Source: Anastatus disparis
Lineage: Eukaryota; Arthropoda; Insecta; Hymenoptera; Eupelmidae
Length of the DNA stretch: 64,000 nucleotides
Assembly: GCA_017163975.1 (NCBI GenBank)
Contig: JAFFSR010000237.1
Coordinates: 3,782,001-3,846,000, forward strand
Direction of reading: 5' to 3'
Below the pieces are notes generated by a model that was not told the DNA's origin, made no database searches, and saw only the letters and a program-made list of their open reading frames with translations. Positions 23,089 to 36,608 of this stretch are shown here, in pieces; position 1 is the stretch's first letter; each line of letters begins with the position of its first letter. A program made the position numbers and the translations under genes.

Positions 23089-26000
23089 TAAAAAATATTT
23101 AATAAACTTTTTAAATAAAAAAACTACGTCATTTTTTACAAATTTTTCTTATTTTTTTTTTAGTATTTTAAGTATTTTTTATATATGCTTATTAATATTT
23201 AATATATTTTTTTCTTTTATTACTTTGATATAAGTAAATTATATTTGTTGGCATGAATAAACGTTCATATAAAAATCGATAGATAATAATATATTCAAAA
23301 ATCATCAAAATTGCATAAAAAAATCGATCAGTCATCTCAATACTGAATACAATTGAATAAAGTAACGTTTCTTTTTCTATAAATTCCTAACGCATAAATA
23401 TCATATTGAATAATACATAAGGTACGCAAGAATTACGCAAAAAAAAACGAGCGAAGTAATAGAAAAATTAAATTGAATAAGTTATGCTTTTCATATAATT
23501 TGTATAATAAAATCATCGAACCCCGATTGGCATTAGTAATTATGAATAAAAAGAAAAAAAGAGAAGAAAAAAAAACATTCCTCATTCTTTTTATTTCACA
23601 TAATCCAAGCGTAGTAAAAATTTCTCCTATGTACCTTTATACTTTTTTTTTTCCTTGCATCAACGAGCCTCTCGATCGTGATAATAAAAGGCATTGCACT
23701 TTTTTTTTATATCATTATTTTATGAAAAAAAAAGAAAAAGTACGACTACTTTACTTTCTTTTATTTAATAATTAACATTATCGTATACATTTTATTTAAC
23801 GACGCAAATGTCAATTTTTATAACACTGTAATATATGTCAAAAATTCTCGGTAACATTAACGTGATTAATAACCCATTGTAAGAAATGACTAAGAATGTG
23901 ATCTTATTAAAAAAAAGTGTATATAATAATCAAAAGTGTCCACTACAGTGTCTTGGAATAAATCAAGCTTGAAGCGTTGAAGTTTATTCGTACGATTGTC
24001 GCAAACTAAGCGATGACATTCAACTTTCAATTTTCTGCATGGATCGTCTCTTGCAAGTAAAAAAGAACGGAGAAGAAAATGAAAGAAATAAAAAACCATT
24101 AGAAAAAAATGAACCTCAAATAGAGGATTATTCGGTGGTGGATCAAAAACTGGCGCATTATTCAATCCACCCAAGAGAGAATCTTATACTCGTTTCCGTT
24201 TTTCAACGACAAATTGCATCTCGTGTATATATCTATACATCGATAAACTTTTAAAGAATTAAAACTTACGACAGTATATATCTAAAACCGGCCTCGCCAC
24301 GTCTCTCTTTAAATTTTCTGTCAAACCAGCCTTAGAGAAAGCCGCGCGGCTGTATTAGCAACCTTTTCGTTTTCTGTATAACTATATATGCAAGCGCTGA
24401 AGTTTCACGCGCGGTATTAGAAGCGATTAGAAGAAAAACTTATGGTGATATATAGGTATATCTTGTGCCGTGCGAAAAAGGAAATCGTCAAAGCGAGTAT
24501 TAAGAACTAGCGAAATTTTAATGCTTTTTTTTGCGTTTTTTTTTCTTTTTTTTTTCGTTTTTAGTTTGGTATTACCAGAAAGAAAAGTGTGAAGTAATCT
24601 TTAATGGTTTTTGCTTTTTTGGGAGATACAAATTCGTGGTAGATAATTTTAAATGCAAGATATCTTTATTTATAAATAAAAATTTGTAAATACTGTGATA
24701 TACTAGTTTCATGCCATTTTTTTTGTTAAAAAAAGTTCAGAATATAACGTTTTTATTAATGCTTGACCTACATACGATTAATAAATCTTATTTTTATGAT
24801 GTCACATTAAATTAATTAATATTTGCAGATTTTAATTAGCTTATTGACAGAACATATACTTATGATTCTTAAATAACTATGAAACAATTAAATATAAAGT
24901 ATATTTCTACCTAAAGACATTTTTTTGAGACAAAAACAAGCAATTACACCGTAAAGGCATTATATACAATTTATTTGATTTATTAGCAAGAAAATTTACA
25001 TTGCCTTATAGCATTATTAGTTTTTCTAACCATATTGCAATTTTACAAGTCTTGTTTATTATCCGGACTTTTTTTCTTAACATCACTAATTAGTTGTTAT
25101 TGTTGTTAAACTGCAATATTTTTACAGGTTTCGTTTGCCAACAGATATTTTTAACATCGCTAATTAGTTGTTATTGTTGTTAAACTACCTTTCAACAAAA
25201 TTGTTAGTTTTTCAATATATACCTTGTTTGTGAAGGAAATTTTATTAAAAATTGGAAATCTTTTGTATGTATTTGGATGTATTCGATACGTCGCGTGTAT
25301 TTTAAATAACAATAAAGTTATTACAAAATGCTCTTCTTCATTGCAGCACTTTTTTAACTGTCTATTCAGAAAAAATAGAAAACAAATTTATTGTATAACT
25401 GAAAAAAAAAACAGATTTTCAATTAAAAAAAATCCAGGACAAGATTTATATTATTACAACAATGCTCAAATATAATATTTTTTACTTAAATCCACTATTC
25501 AATACAAGCATTGCTTTTGGTATATAATCCAATAAAATGTTACAACTACGCTTAAAACCTGGCAATAAAGTATTTTATACTCCTTAATACTTAGAATATT
25601 GCACAAAAATAAATTTTTATGCCTTTTTACTACATTATTAAAATATTTGTTTCCAAGAACGCCGAAATCATTGTAAGAGAAAAGTAAACTATAGCTCCGT
25701 TTTTTTTTAAAAACTTTTTAATGCTCTAACTCGCTAAAATTACTTTAAAATGCGTATACGTAAACAAACTTTGTTAAATGGATCGGAATAGCCAATGTTA
25801 GTCGGCAAAGTTGTCTCTTTAATTAAACGAGAAATAAGAATTTTTCAAATTATGGTCATAAATAAAATCGGAATCGCTCGAAAGTATTCGATTACAAAAT
25901 TTTATTAACAAGTGACGAACGATTTCCAAATACGTTGGAATATTGTGTGCGAAAATTAACGACTGTTTGTTAAGCATTACAAATTTATAATAAAAATTTA

Positions 26001-27289
26001 AAACTACAAAATTATCATGAATTTTTAATCGTAGCAACAAAAAATCTAAATAAATCTAAATAATAACGATGTTGAGAATTTTATTGAAGTGTAATTTGTT
26101 TTATTTCCATCGCCAATTTTATTTAAAAATAAAAATTTAATATAACAGTATTCTAATCCGTAAATCAGGTCATAAGTGTTCTAGTTTCGTTTGTCTTTTT
26201 TTTCTTAATATATTTGTTAAAACATACATAATAAGACGAGATTCTTTAAAATGATCCATAAACGATGAAAATTTACAAGTCACTAGAAGAAAAGATCCAA
26301 TGGGGAATATAACGTAATGAGTAGCTTGGATATAGTGACAAGACGATAAATCAATCGAAACTTCCTCGTTCGATTCTTTATAGTCTCTTGTTAATCCGTG
26401 AAAGTTCAGGAAACGTGCTTTACTTTGAAAATGTTCGTTTTAACTTTTTACTTAATAAGCAAGTAATACTGAATTAATAAAAAGAAGAAGAGGATGATAT
26501 AAAAAGATCTACGACGAATCGTCCAAATTTTGATGAATCATCATCCTGCTAATATAAATTTAATATTAAAACAATTAATTTTGGTATTGTTAATTATCTT
26601 TAACAAGTCAAAAATGTTACACACACATCCGTATTTATATCGTAATGGGGCATGGTTTTAATGGATTATTTTTTGTGTTTTCCGTGATCCACTTGTTACA
26701 TCACAGTTCGATGCCCATTGATTTCACTCGATATTATATATAGATATATACTCTTCCCGCTTTTTCCCTTTTCTCTATTTATAAAATATTCAGTACACAA
26801 TACTTGTTTATTATGTACATTTCTTTTTTTTTTTCATCCCGAGCACTTGTTAACATGTTTATGGCGTTACGCAATCATTGATGTTTCCTTTATTATTATT
26901 TTTTTCTTATTCTCTAATTCAATTATCAAGACTAGTTTCGATGATGCTTTATTTTATTTGCTTAAAAACTGTACCGTAATAAGATAAACGATTAACAATC
27001 TTATATTTTTTCTCGTTTCCTTTTTTTCTATATGTTCGCCAAGTAGTCAAGATGGATTGGATGCGTAAGAGGTTGTATTACGTTTGTTGAAATTGCTTTA
27101 TAAAGGTGAAAATGGGGAGTTGCACCGAGTTTGTTACACTTTTTATTTGCAATGAAGGAGGTATTACTTGATTTTTTTTTCTTCTTTCTCTATATATATA
27201 TAAAACAGGGCGATACCAGTGGAATACAAGAATTTTATACCATAATGATATAAAACTCGTTGGGCCGCGAGTTCGAGAAGAAGTTATGG
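23089..27289. other. Non-coding AT-rich DNA
   Basis: No gene is supported over about 4.2 kb. Short low-complexity open frames occur on both strands. A 36-bp sequence (TTAACATCACTAATTAG...) occurs twice, at 25077-25112 and 25151-25186. The right end carries the promoter of the next gene. Confidence 0.5.
25077..25186. repeat. Short direct repeat, two copies of 36 bp
   Basis: The two copies are 74 bp apart and differ at one base (CATCACTAAT against CATCGCTAAT). Confidence 0.85.
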
Positions 27290-27327
27290 TATATAAGTGT
27301 TGGATCAACGTTTAAATTCTATCAGTC
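27290..27327 (+). promoter_or_regulatory. TATA box and initiator of the Gly/His/Trp-rich preproprotein gene
   Basis: TATATAAG is at 27290-27297 and an initiator ATCAGTC at 27321-27327. With the A at 27324 as +1, TATAAG starts at -32, normal for insect TATA promoters. The leader to the start codon at 27367 would be 43 bases. Confidence 0.65.
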
Positions 27328-27366
27328 TGATTTAAGGTGGCCTGACAGTGTTAGACATTTATAATA

Positions 27367-29116
27367 ATGAAATTATTGGTAAGGTTTTAGAGAGATTGGA
27401 GATTGATTTTAATGTCGGATATAAATTGATAGTTATGTTGATTAAAAGAAAGAATAAATATTTTATTAATAATATCACATTTAGGATATCATTGATTTTT
27501 TTAATTTGAAATAAAACCGCTAAATATTTAATTTTTTTTCCAAAGTATTCGTAATATTTGAAAGGAATCCATTTTGTGATCTATTGAAAGCAATCAGATG
27601 ATTTAATTACTTTAATAATAAAATGAAACAGTGACATAACTTCATCTTTTTTTGGGATATATTTATTTTTTTCAATTAAAAAATCAGTTTATTAATAATT
27701 TTATTTATTTTGTATATGAAAAGAGGTAGCAGCCAAACGAAATAAAAGATTTTTTTTTAATTCAAGTGTGTTCTGTGTCATTATAATTCACGTTAAATAA
27801 ATTTTCCAGTTATTACTTTCATTAATTGGTTTGGCTTTTGGCCAATCAATAATATCGAAGCCAACCGATGTAAATGATATCGCTAATGATCAAGACGTTA
27901 TACAAGATTCACAAGATGCTGTACAATTAGCGGACGATAAAAAAATTGATAAAAGAAGTCACGGTTGGACACCCTGGCTTATACCGACTTATACTATTGG
28001 TCATATATCACATGGTTGGCCGTCGTAAGTTTTAATTAATTAATAATTATTATTTGAACATTTTTTATAGATTCGTGTGCAAGGTAGAAATAAATTTTTG
28101 AAAAGTTTTTAAAAATTTGTCATTTTTTCTTTTTTATATATTAAAATTAGAAATCAAATTATAGAATATAATAACTGCCAAATTCTACAAAGATAGACTT
28201 ATAGTCCTGTAACATATTACTATATTTAAAAATTTTTTTTTCAATTCCAATCAAATTATTTTTATTTCTCGTTTAATTCTAAATTTTCTAATCTTTCATC
28301 TATTGAATTATGAAAATTTAGTCTTTGTAATTCATTGGACACATTAATTATAAAATTAAATACTCGACCTACATCCACATTCGTTAATTATTAAGAAACA
28401 TCTGAATCAACGAATATCAAAAACATGTATAGTCATGGCTGTTTACAAAACAATAAAGAAATTTTTACTATGCTCTATTACATTCTTTGTACCAAATATT
28501 TAAGGAACCGTATTGTGAATTATGAAACTTTTTTTTATAAGAATACGAAAAATTGGCATATCTTTCGTAAACAATATAAAGCAATACAATTTTCGTATAT
28601 TGTAAATAAAAATAACTGTTACGATAAAGAATGATTTTTAATTGTAATATGTGGACAGATTTTAGATAGGTAAAGAGTTTATATTTATTTTTAAGTAAGA
28701 TAAAGATTTTGTTTATAAATTTTTTATGTAAAAATATTCCGTTTTAATAAGAAGTACGTTTTAGAATCAGAAATAGATCATGGTTCACATTATAATATTA
28801 AATTTGGAAAAAAAAAATTAACATTCTAATATAATAAAAATGCTACCATTTATTTCAGCGATCTTAATTATATAATATCTTTATTAATAAAAAATTTGTT
28901 TAATTTGAAAAAAATAAAAATTATAAAATGAAAAACAATAACTGAAAAAGTAATTAAAAAAAAAATATTAATTAAAGGTACGGACACGGCTGGTCAGGAG
29001 GTCACAGTTTAGGCTGGCACGGACACGGACTTCATAGCGGTCTGTCAATAGGATGGCCCATACATGGCTGGCACGGTGGACATGGTTGGCACGGTGGCTG
29101 GCATAGCAAATGGTGA
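27367..29116 (+). CDS. Secreted Gly/His/Trp-rich preproprotein (121 aa), three exons
   Basis: Exon 1 codes only MKLL (27367-27378, donor GTAAGG). Exon 2 is 27810-28024 (acceptor TTTTCCAG, donor GTAAGT) and exon 3 is 28978-29116. Phases match at both joins and the reading closes at TGA. Residues 1-15 are a textbook signal peptide (MKLLLLLSLIGLAFG). Residues 16-53 are an acidic pro-segment with nine Asp, ending in KIDKR, a dibasic processing site. Residues 54-121 would be a mature chain of 68 residues with 18 Gly, 13 His and 10 Trp, built on HGW and GHG words, and no Cys. I recognise no family. Small Gly/His-rich secreted peptides in arthropods include cuticle and antimicrobial components; either role is only a guess. 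The tiny first exon, TATA promoter and phase-0 split after the start of the signal peptide are common in insect secreted-protein genes. AATAAA follows at 29416-29421. Confidence 0.78.
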
Positions 29117-29415
29117 ATTTAATATTATTAACGGAAAAAAATAATAAGGAAAACAAAAGACGTGTGTCTCTTAATGTGTTCTTTTTTTAATTAAAAGTTG
29201 ATGAGCTGTTCTGATTGAATATTCAACATAAATATATAAATATATAGTTATACTTTCCCACTTATGCATATAGAAAAAAGCACAAAATGTCAATGTTGTG
29301 CCATTATTTTGCCATATAATTTCGTTTGTTACAGCCTTCTACTTCATTCTGATTAATTAAAAATGTTTTCATTTGTTTGCCAGAACATGTATTTTGCTTT
29401 TTTTTAAAGCGCCAT

Positions 29416-29421
29416 AATAAA
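29416..29421 (+). terminator. Polyadenylation signal candidate
   Basis: AATAAA, 300 bp after the stop codon of the Gly/His/Trp-rich preproprotein gene, overlapping a second AATAAA. Confidence 0.45.
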
Positions 29422-32400
29422 TAAAAAAGAAAAATTATATATGAATGTGCCAATACAGAAAAAAAATACAATAAAAAATGTATAAAATTATAAACAGCTT
29501 CGTTTATTTCTATATTTTTTTACTCACCTTTTTTACTTTTCTTTTCAAACGAGTAAAATTTTAATGACCTTCAATAATATTTTAATGCGGTATAATTTTT
29601 TTTTGAACACCTCACTTACTATACAAGAAAATCATAATTTTTTTATTTCTTTTAATTAGTTGATCTTATAAAAAAGAGCTAATAGCTTATCGTTTAAGTT
29701 TTATAACAATTGAAAAATTATTGAATTAATAAGTAATAGAAAGTACTGTATGAAAGTATTCTTGGAATTCAACTTTCTGTTAACAATTTACATTTTATTA
29801 TTATTATTACTATTTTATAAATTAATCACTTCCTACTATAAAACTGAATGTTTTTTTTTTAATTCGATAATAAATTATCTATCAATTTTTATAACTTTTG
29901 ACCGTTGACGATGGTATAAGAGGTAGTAACGAATTAACTTAAGATGTCCGTTATGATTAACGACGTTACAATAGCTGGTTTAGTGCCTTCTTAAAGAGTA
30001 ATGAAAAAATATTTATATTAATTCTACATTCTTTTCTAATGATCCGGTTGTATTTTATAATATTTACATAATAATTACACGAAAACTAACTAATCAAAAT
30101 ATTTATAGTTTATACTACTTTATTGATTAACACAATTTTTTTCTTTCGTTTAAAAAAATATGAAAAATTAAAAAATTCAAGTAATATTTGAAAATTAGAA
30201 ATTCAATCATTTATAATTATAAAATCCTAATGTCCTTTCGTTGATAAACCGAAAATAGAAGTCAGGATGTTATGAATGTTTCTGAAATCTTATTTATCGA
30301 CTGCTGTTACAATACTGCGTTAAAACTTTATGGTGCATCCTTGCAAAAATTTGAACTGGTAACGTACCATATGGTATGGTTGGTTACTTCAGAAATTACA
30401 GTCCTACATTATCGACACATACTACCCCTTAAAAAAGGTTCAAATTTTAACCAAAAGGGGTGTGCCATTCGCTTGTTACTGACTACTGGCCAACAACCCC
30501 GTATGTAAATACAAGAAAGTTATAAACAATATTAATTTTTATTTATTTAAAAATATATTTATTATTATTAAAATATCATTAGGGTTTTAAACATTTATAT
30601 TAAAATTTTAAAATAAGATTTTTTAGAATAAATTTTCGTTAAATGAAAAATTTAATTAAACAAATAGTTAAATTCAATAAATTTTTTCAAAAATATTTTT
30701 AATTGTATAGAGAATCTTAAAAATGACATGATTAATTAAATTTGAATAATTTCACGTTCAATTAAACGATTTCAATATAATAATAATAATTATATTATTA
30801 TTTAAATCAAGGTCAATAAAAAGAACAATCCTTTCTATGATCTAAATAATGTATTTAAAAAAAAATGAATATTTAATTATCCGCAAAATATAATGAATGT
30901 TTTCGCGCCTCGCTGCATCCGCTTCAACGCGACCGTCCCACCGGAGCTAAAAGTCGTTTTTCTCCTCCGTTTAATATTTCCTCCCGTCAAAACAAAATGA
31001 TTAGCCCCCATTGAGTAAAGTTGACGTTAATATAAACAAAGTATATGGCCAGAACTATGAAAAAAGGGGGCTAATCGAGAAAAAGAAAACAAGCTTCGCC
31101 ACTGTATCATCCCAAAAAACGAGAGATGAGTTAAAAAGCATTAAAAATAAGCGGGTAATTCTGTGGTCTCACTCTCTTTAGAAGAGCAAAAACAAGCTTT
31201 CTCTAACTGGACACTGGCTATTGTCATGTAATAAACAGGCAGCATCCCCTTGCTTTTTGGACCAGTTTAACTTCTCTATAATGTAAGCAATAGCATAATA
31301 GATGCAATGGCACGCGTGTATAAACTGACAGGTTTTTTTCTCTTTTCATATTTTCGTCCCGTATCGGAATCACGAGATTCACTGACCCTCTTTTATCTCG
31401 TTTTGTATACTCGCGTGTCGTTCTCATCTTTTAGTTAAATGTATGGATGACTTTTTTTGTATATCAGGTGAAAACTGGTCCATCGCTAAGTAAGCGAGAG
31501 AATGCTCAGTTGTAAGGATGATGGGAAGGTGAAAACTAGATCACTCGATGCAGGTGAATTATACGAGATGCTTGTTAAGGGAATAGAGTGATGCTTAGTG
31601 CATTTGCACCTGTTTCGTTCGCATTTGAAATTTAAGTGATGTTTATGTAATATACTTGTATAATAATGGATTATTTTTTTCTAATAAATAATAAAAATGA
31701 TTGGTTTGTTAAATTTAATAAATTTGTTAAATTATTATTTATTATAAATTATGTAAAAATTTTCAGAAATAATAAATAGTAAAATTGCTTTAAGATATTT
31801 AAATTTTTTAACAAATATATTCATGAGTATGTTAATTTAATATAAACAATACTTTAAATATTGATAAAGAAGTTTTTATTTCTAAAACTTATACTGTATT
31901 CCAATTTAAAGAAAAATAAGCTAACTGTAAATGCTTTATACATTTCATGAATAATTTCTAAAGTATTTTAAAATCACAATTAATTAAAAATGAATAAAAA
32001 AGAAGTCCTGAAACAAGACCGCCGAATAATAAAAAAGAAGGCAAGATGAGAAGGAAAAGGGCTATGCTACGAGGACACGCGTATTACTCTCTGTGCTCTA
32101 AGAAAGCGTAAGTACAAAAGAGGAAAGTTCAAACACTCGATCAAAAAAAAGGGCTGAATAAAGAAAAAAAAAACAAAAGGCGGTCTCTTATGCGACGTGC
32201 GTGTCACACGAGACGCCGAAACCAGGCCCACATTGGCCACTTCTTTCAGCCGTCTGTCATTCGTCTGAACATTTCGTTCTCTTTTTTTTTAACTCAAAGG
32301 ACATTTATGTCCTGTCGTGCGTTTGTGTCGTGGAGGTTTTTTTTTATTGTGTCCTCACGTTTTTTTTTTATTTTATTTGAATGTTTCATCTTTGGTTTTT

Positions 32401-32985
32401 TTTTGTTTTATTTGTCGTGCGATTAGTCCTTTAAAGCAAATTATTGAATTTTATGAAGGATTTATAAAGGATATGTTTTATTCAATAGAAACACGATTGG
32501 AAAGTAGAGTTCAAAATTAATGTAGAGAAGTTTTTATGAAACGTATTTTTAGCTGCTTAAGAAATAAAAGTATTTTAATATTAGAATATTATTTATACGA
32601 TTTTTGATGAAATTTATATATTATCATTTCTGTATTAATCATACTTCTTTGTTTCATTATCCTATTTTTTACAATTAAAAAAATAAAAAAAAATACTCCC
32701 AGTAAATTAAATAAATTTGATTTATAAATAAAATTATCATCAAATCTTTAAATATAGTGCAATTTCGTTTATTGTTATAAATTTAACAAAGTTTTGAATA
32801 ATTTTGATTATGTCCTTTGTATATTTGTATTATTACACCAATAATAATGAACAGTTTCAGATTCAGTTTTAATTAATATTGTGTTGCTATGACATGTAAA
32901 GTTGATGAAGAACTTTATCAAAGTTGTCCAAAAAGTTGGTTTTATAAGAATAAATTAAACACTAATTTTATTAAATCAAATTCTT
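29422..32985. other. Non-coding DNA with two hairpins
   Basis: No gene is supported. A short hairpin lies at 30424-30470 (CCCCTT paired with AAGGGG, and GGTT with AACC inside it). A second one lies at 30999-31076, with perfect 11-bp ends. A GC-richer patch at 30900-31000 stands out from the surroundings. Otherwise the stretch is AT-rich. Confidence 0.45.
30999..31076. repeat. 78-bp hairpin with 11-bp perfect ends
   Basis: GATTAGCCCCC (30999-31009) and GGGGGCTAATC (31066-31076) are perfect inverted repeats. The inside is AT-rich and pairs poorly, so a classic microRNA precursor is unlikely. Confidence 0.6.
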
Positions 32986-33180
32986 GAGGTCGTCTGTGGC
33001 TCAGTCAGTAGAGCGATGGATTCGTAATCTCAAGGTCCTGAGTTCAATTCCCGCTCTCGGCCGATGGGTACAAGTACCACTGTATTCGATACATGTGCTT
33101 TGTTTACAAACACACTGAAACGATTTCCGTCGCTAATTAACATCGTAATGATATCACAAATACAGCGACGTTAAATAAAA
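32986..33180 (+). mobile_element. tRNA-derived SINE, copy 4
   Basis: A box TGGCTCAGTCAGTAGAG, anticodon-like TTCGTAA, and a slightly mutated B box (GAGTTCAATTCCC). The tail CAGCGACGTTAAATAAA ends the copy. The B-box change would weaken RNA polymerase III transcription. Confidence 0.87.
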
Positions 33181-36100
33181 TAAAAAGAAAAATTTGTAAA
33201 AGTTTTTGATGTGCAATGTATGTTAAAATTCATTTTCTTTTTTTTTTCAAAAAAAATTTTCGATTATTATCTGAACTAAATTTTCTTTTTCTTATTTTGA
33301 CCATCTGAACTAAAATTTTGAAAATTTCTTTTACGAATCAATAATTTGATAAAACCCCACGTCCATACCATATACTCTTGATATCTTCTCTCCCCGAAAA
33401 AAAATAAAGTTTCGAAAAATTTTTCGTGGTTCGCCATTTATTTTTACAACTTTTCTCTTTCTCTCGTATTGCAACACACATGTGTGCGCGCTCTAAGTTT
33501 CCGCGAGAGAAAAAAAGAAGTGAGCGTGGATACAGTATATATAGCAGACTATGAAAAGAATAAAATAAAAAAAAAAAATAAGAAAAAGAAAAAAGGACAC
33601 ATAGTAACCAAGGTATTGCTGGTCATGGTTATATACACATACACGCGTACATATACAGTTGAGGGAGTCATGTTACGTTACATAGGACACGGGTCGACTC
33701 TACACATACATTTATACATAGAAAGGGGTTAGGTGGAAAGAAAGAAAGAGAGAAAAGGAGGTATTTGTTTTACTGCTTCGCTGGCTGGCATTGGTTGAGA
33801 ACGTGATCTGCATTCTTGAGAATCATATACCTTATGTATTTTCTTTCTCTTTCTTTCTTTTTCTTATTTTTTTTTTGTTTCTTTATATATATCGTACACA
33901 TGTATATCTCTTTGTATGTGTCCCTTTTAGGTTGTTCGATCGTAAAGGTTCTTAACTCTTTTAATGGCATTTTATTCTGCTTATAGAGAAAGCTCAAGAC
34001 TATAAGCTTTATATATGCGATATATCGAAGGTTATGCGTGAATTTTGATCTTTTTTTTATTTCCCGTTTTTATAGCAGATTCGCTGGATTATTGTAAAAA
34101 TTTTTCGTCGTTTCGTGGATGGGCGGGGGTCTTATGGGCTATGGGGTTGGGTAAAGTTTGATTTTTGTTAAATTTTTTGATTTCATGAATTATGAAGATA
34201 AAATAAATTGGCTTTTGTTTTACTAAAAAAAATTTTAATAAAAATCATAGTAGTTTAAAGTAAAGTTATCATGGACTGTTATTATATCTAAAAATTACCA
34301 TTATTTATAGTAAAATTTACTAGAAACAAAGAAATTTTTATTACATTTCTTGTAAATTTGACTTAAGCTGTAATATTTGGCTAAAACGACAGTTTTAGAT
34401 TACTATAATTTTTATTTGAATATTTTTCTTTTGGTATAGATATTTAATCAAAATTTATTAAAAACATATATTGTTTAAAAGAATATTCTAAAAAATTATG
34501 TGTTCACTCCTTGCATTAATTTTATCCCTTTAAATGCATTAATGAATCCACAATTAATGATATAAAAAGTTTTCTTCAAACCAATATTTATGTCCATTTC
34601 GATATTTATGCTTGTTCTTATAAAAAATCACAATACAAGAAAAATATCCAATAAGAAAAACTTGAAGCTCGAAAGTCACAGCATGAAAACGTCTCGGAAG
34701 GATTGGTCACGAAAAGTTGGCTTGTACGCCTCGTTTTTGTGATACTGACTTTTTCTCTTTTCCACTTCCTCTCGCTACCTTATATCCTCTTTTTTTTACT
34801 ATATATATCAGTATCTCATAGTAACAGAGGCGAAAAACGAATGCTCGAGTAGTCCGGCATTTTGTCGGATCCTAATTTACGGCCGGGATTCCGGGCGTTT
34901 ATGTCTTTCCGATATATAAGGTCGTTCTCGTGGAAAAACGCGCGTGTGCAAGGATACTGGAAAGTCTATACTATTCTTTTCTTTATTTTTTTTTTCTTTA
35001 GTTATATGTCGTCGCGTATGTCGCGCGAAAAGGCGTGCACCGACGTGCTGTGAAAGAAAAGTTCATCTTTCCTCTTTTATTAACGAAGCGCGAACCGAAT
35101 ACTATACTTTACTATATGTGTAAGTATACATCTTCTTGGCAAGTTTTTACACCGCAGAAATTTATAGATAAGAACTTATTTTTTTTTTTTTTCTTATGTA
35201 CGATTTCCTTTTTTTTCTTGAAAAAGCTCTTATTTGAGTGCAAGCTTCTAAAGTATTTGTCAAAAGTATTTTAGGCTTATGGATACGTTAATTGTATTGA
35301 TAATAAATTTTCATAATTTTATGGCCTTCTAATATTTTAGATATTTGAGTCATCAATGGCTTACATGGAAAGACATTTAGTTTCAATAACAAGGCTGTAT
35401 AAAATCTTGAACTTTGATTTCTGGCTCGTTTTTGTTTTAAATAAAAATATTTAATCTAATAAGTTTTTTGAAAGTGAGTCCAATATCGATTGCATTTCCG
35501 ATGGATTAAAAAAGATGATACTATTAAACATTGACCTTGTAATAATTTTTAGAAAATTTTTAAAAGTTGATAAAATTAAATTAACATTTGAATCATAACT
35601 TCTTTTAAAGTTCAGTACTTATTGAAATCCTCTTTAGTTTGAAGCTTAAGCTTAAAGTTTTAATAGAGCAATTAACAATAGAATGATTATTGCACTATAA
35701 CCATTTTGATTATTTTTATCTATGAACATTACAAATTGTAAATAATTTGATAAATATACTATTACGTAAGAAATGAATTTAATAAAAATTTTATGCTATG
35801 TGCGTACATATACGTACAATCTTATTTTAAAAATAATAATTCAAAAAACGAGTGAATGATACTTATTTTTATTACTAAAAAATACCATAATATTTCCTAA
35901 AAGACCTTAAAGTAAATATAATACGTAAAATCGCCAAAAGCTATAAATTGACAAGTCGAAAAATGTAATCAGGTATTACGCATCATCGGCGAGAGAGATC
36001 AATTGAGAAAAATAGGAAATTCTTATAGCCAGCAGCCTTATACTATATTTATATTTGAGAAAATCGGATTTTCAAAAAGTCAGAGGGTGTGTGTGTGCAC

Positions 36101-36414
36101 GCGTGTTAAATTCTCTGTAAGATTTGTTTTTTTTTTTTCTTTAAACGAAAGTCCATATTATAGAGGAGAAGAAAAGTATTTCCTATCCGGAAGCTTTTGC
36201 AAGCGAGGCAGGAAAAAAAAGACGTGGTCGCATACATCCGACGTCTTCAAACGCGTCGGTTGAGCGTAAAATTGTTCAAGGTAAAAGGAAACGATTGAAC
36301 TTGGTAGAAAAAAAAGTGTGTGGCTGCTTATATAAAAAAAATATTTGATTATGATGATGGGAGAATATCTATCTTACCTAAATTTCATCTATTTGTACAT
36401 TATGAGTATTTTTT
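33181..36414. other. Non-coding DNA with purine/pyrimidine tracts
   Basis: No gene is supported. Purine-rich runs at 33550-33600 and 33730-33765 and a pyrimidine-rich run at 33838-33885 give rise to Lys- or Phe-rich chance frames. Confidence 0.45.
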
Positions 36415-36608
36415 TTTATTTGGTTAACGTCGCTTTATTTATGCTATCATTGCAATACTAATTATCGACGGAGATTCTCAGTGTGTTTTTAAACAAAGCA
36501 CATGTAACGCATACAGTGGTACTTGTATTTTGGCCGAGAGCGGGATTCGAACTCGGGCCTTTGGGTTGCGAATCCATCGCTCTTCCCTGTGAGCCACTGA
36601 AAACCTCA
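36415..36608 (-). mobile_element. tRNA-derived SINE, copy 5
   Basis: Reverse-oriented copy. Plus-strand tail TTAACGTCGCTTTATTT at the left, B box GGGATTCGAACTC near 36542-36554, and head ending GAGCCACTGA near 36600. Confidence 0.87.

Noticed and set aside
30272..30508. 78-codon plus-strand frame near the 30.4 kb hairpin
   Set aside because: No homology, no splice or promoter support; it overlaps the inverted repeat.
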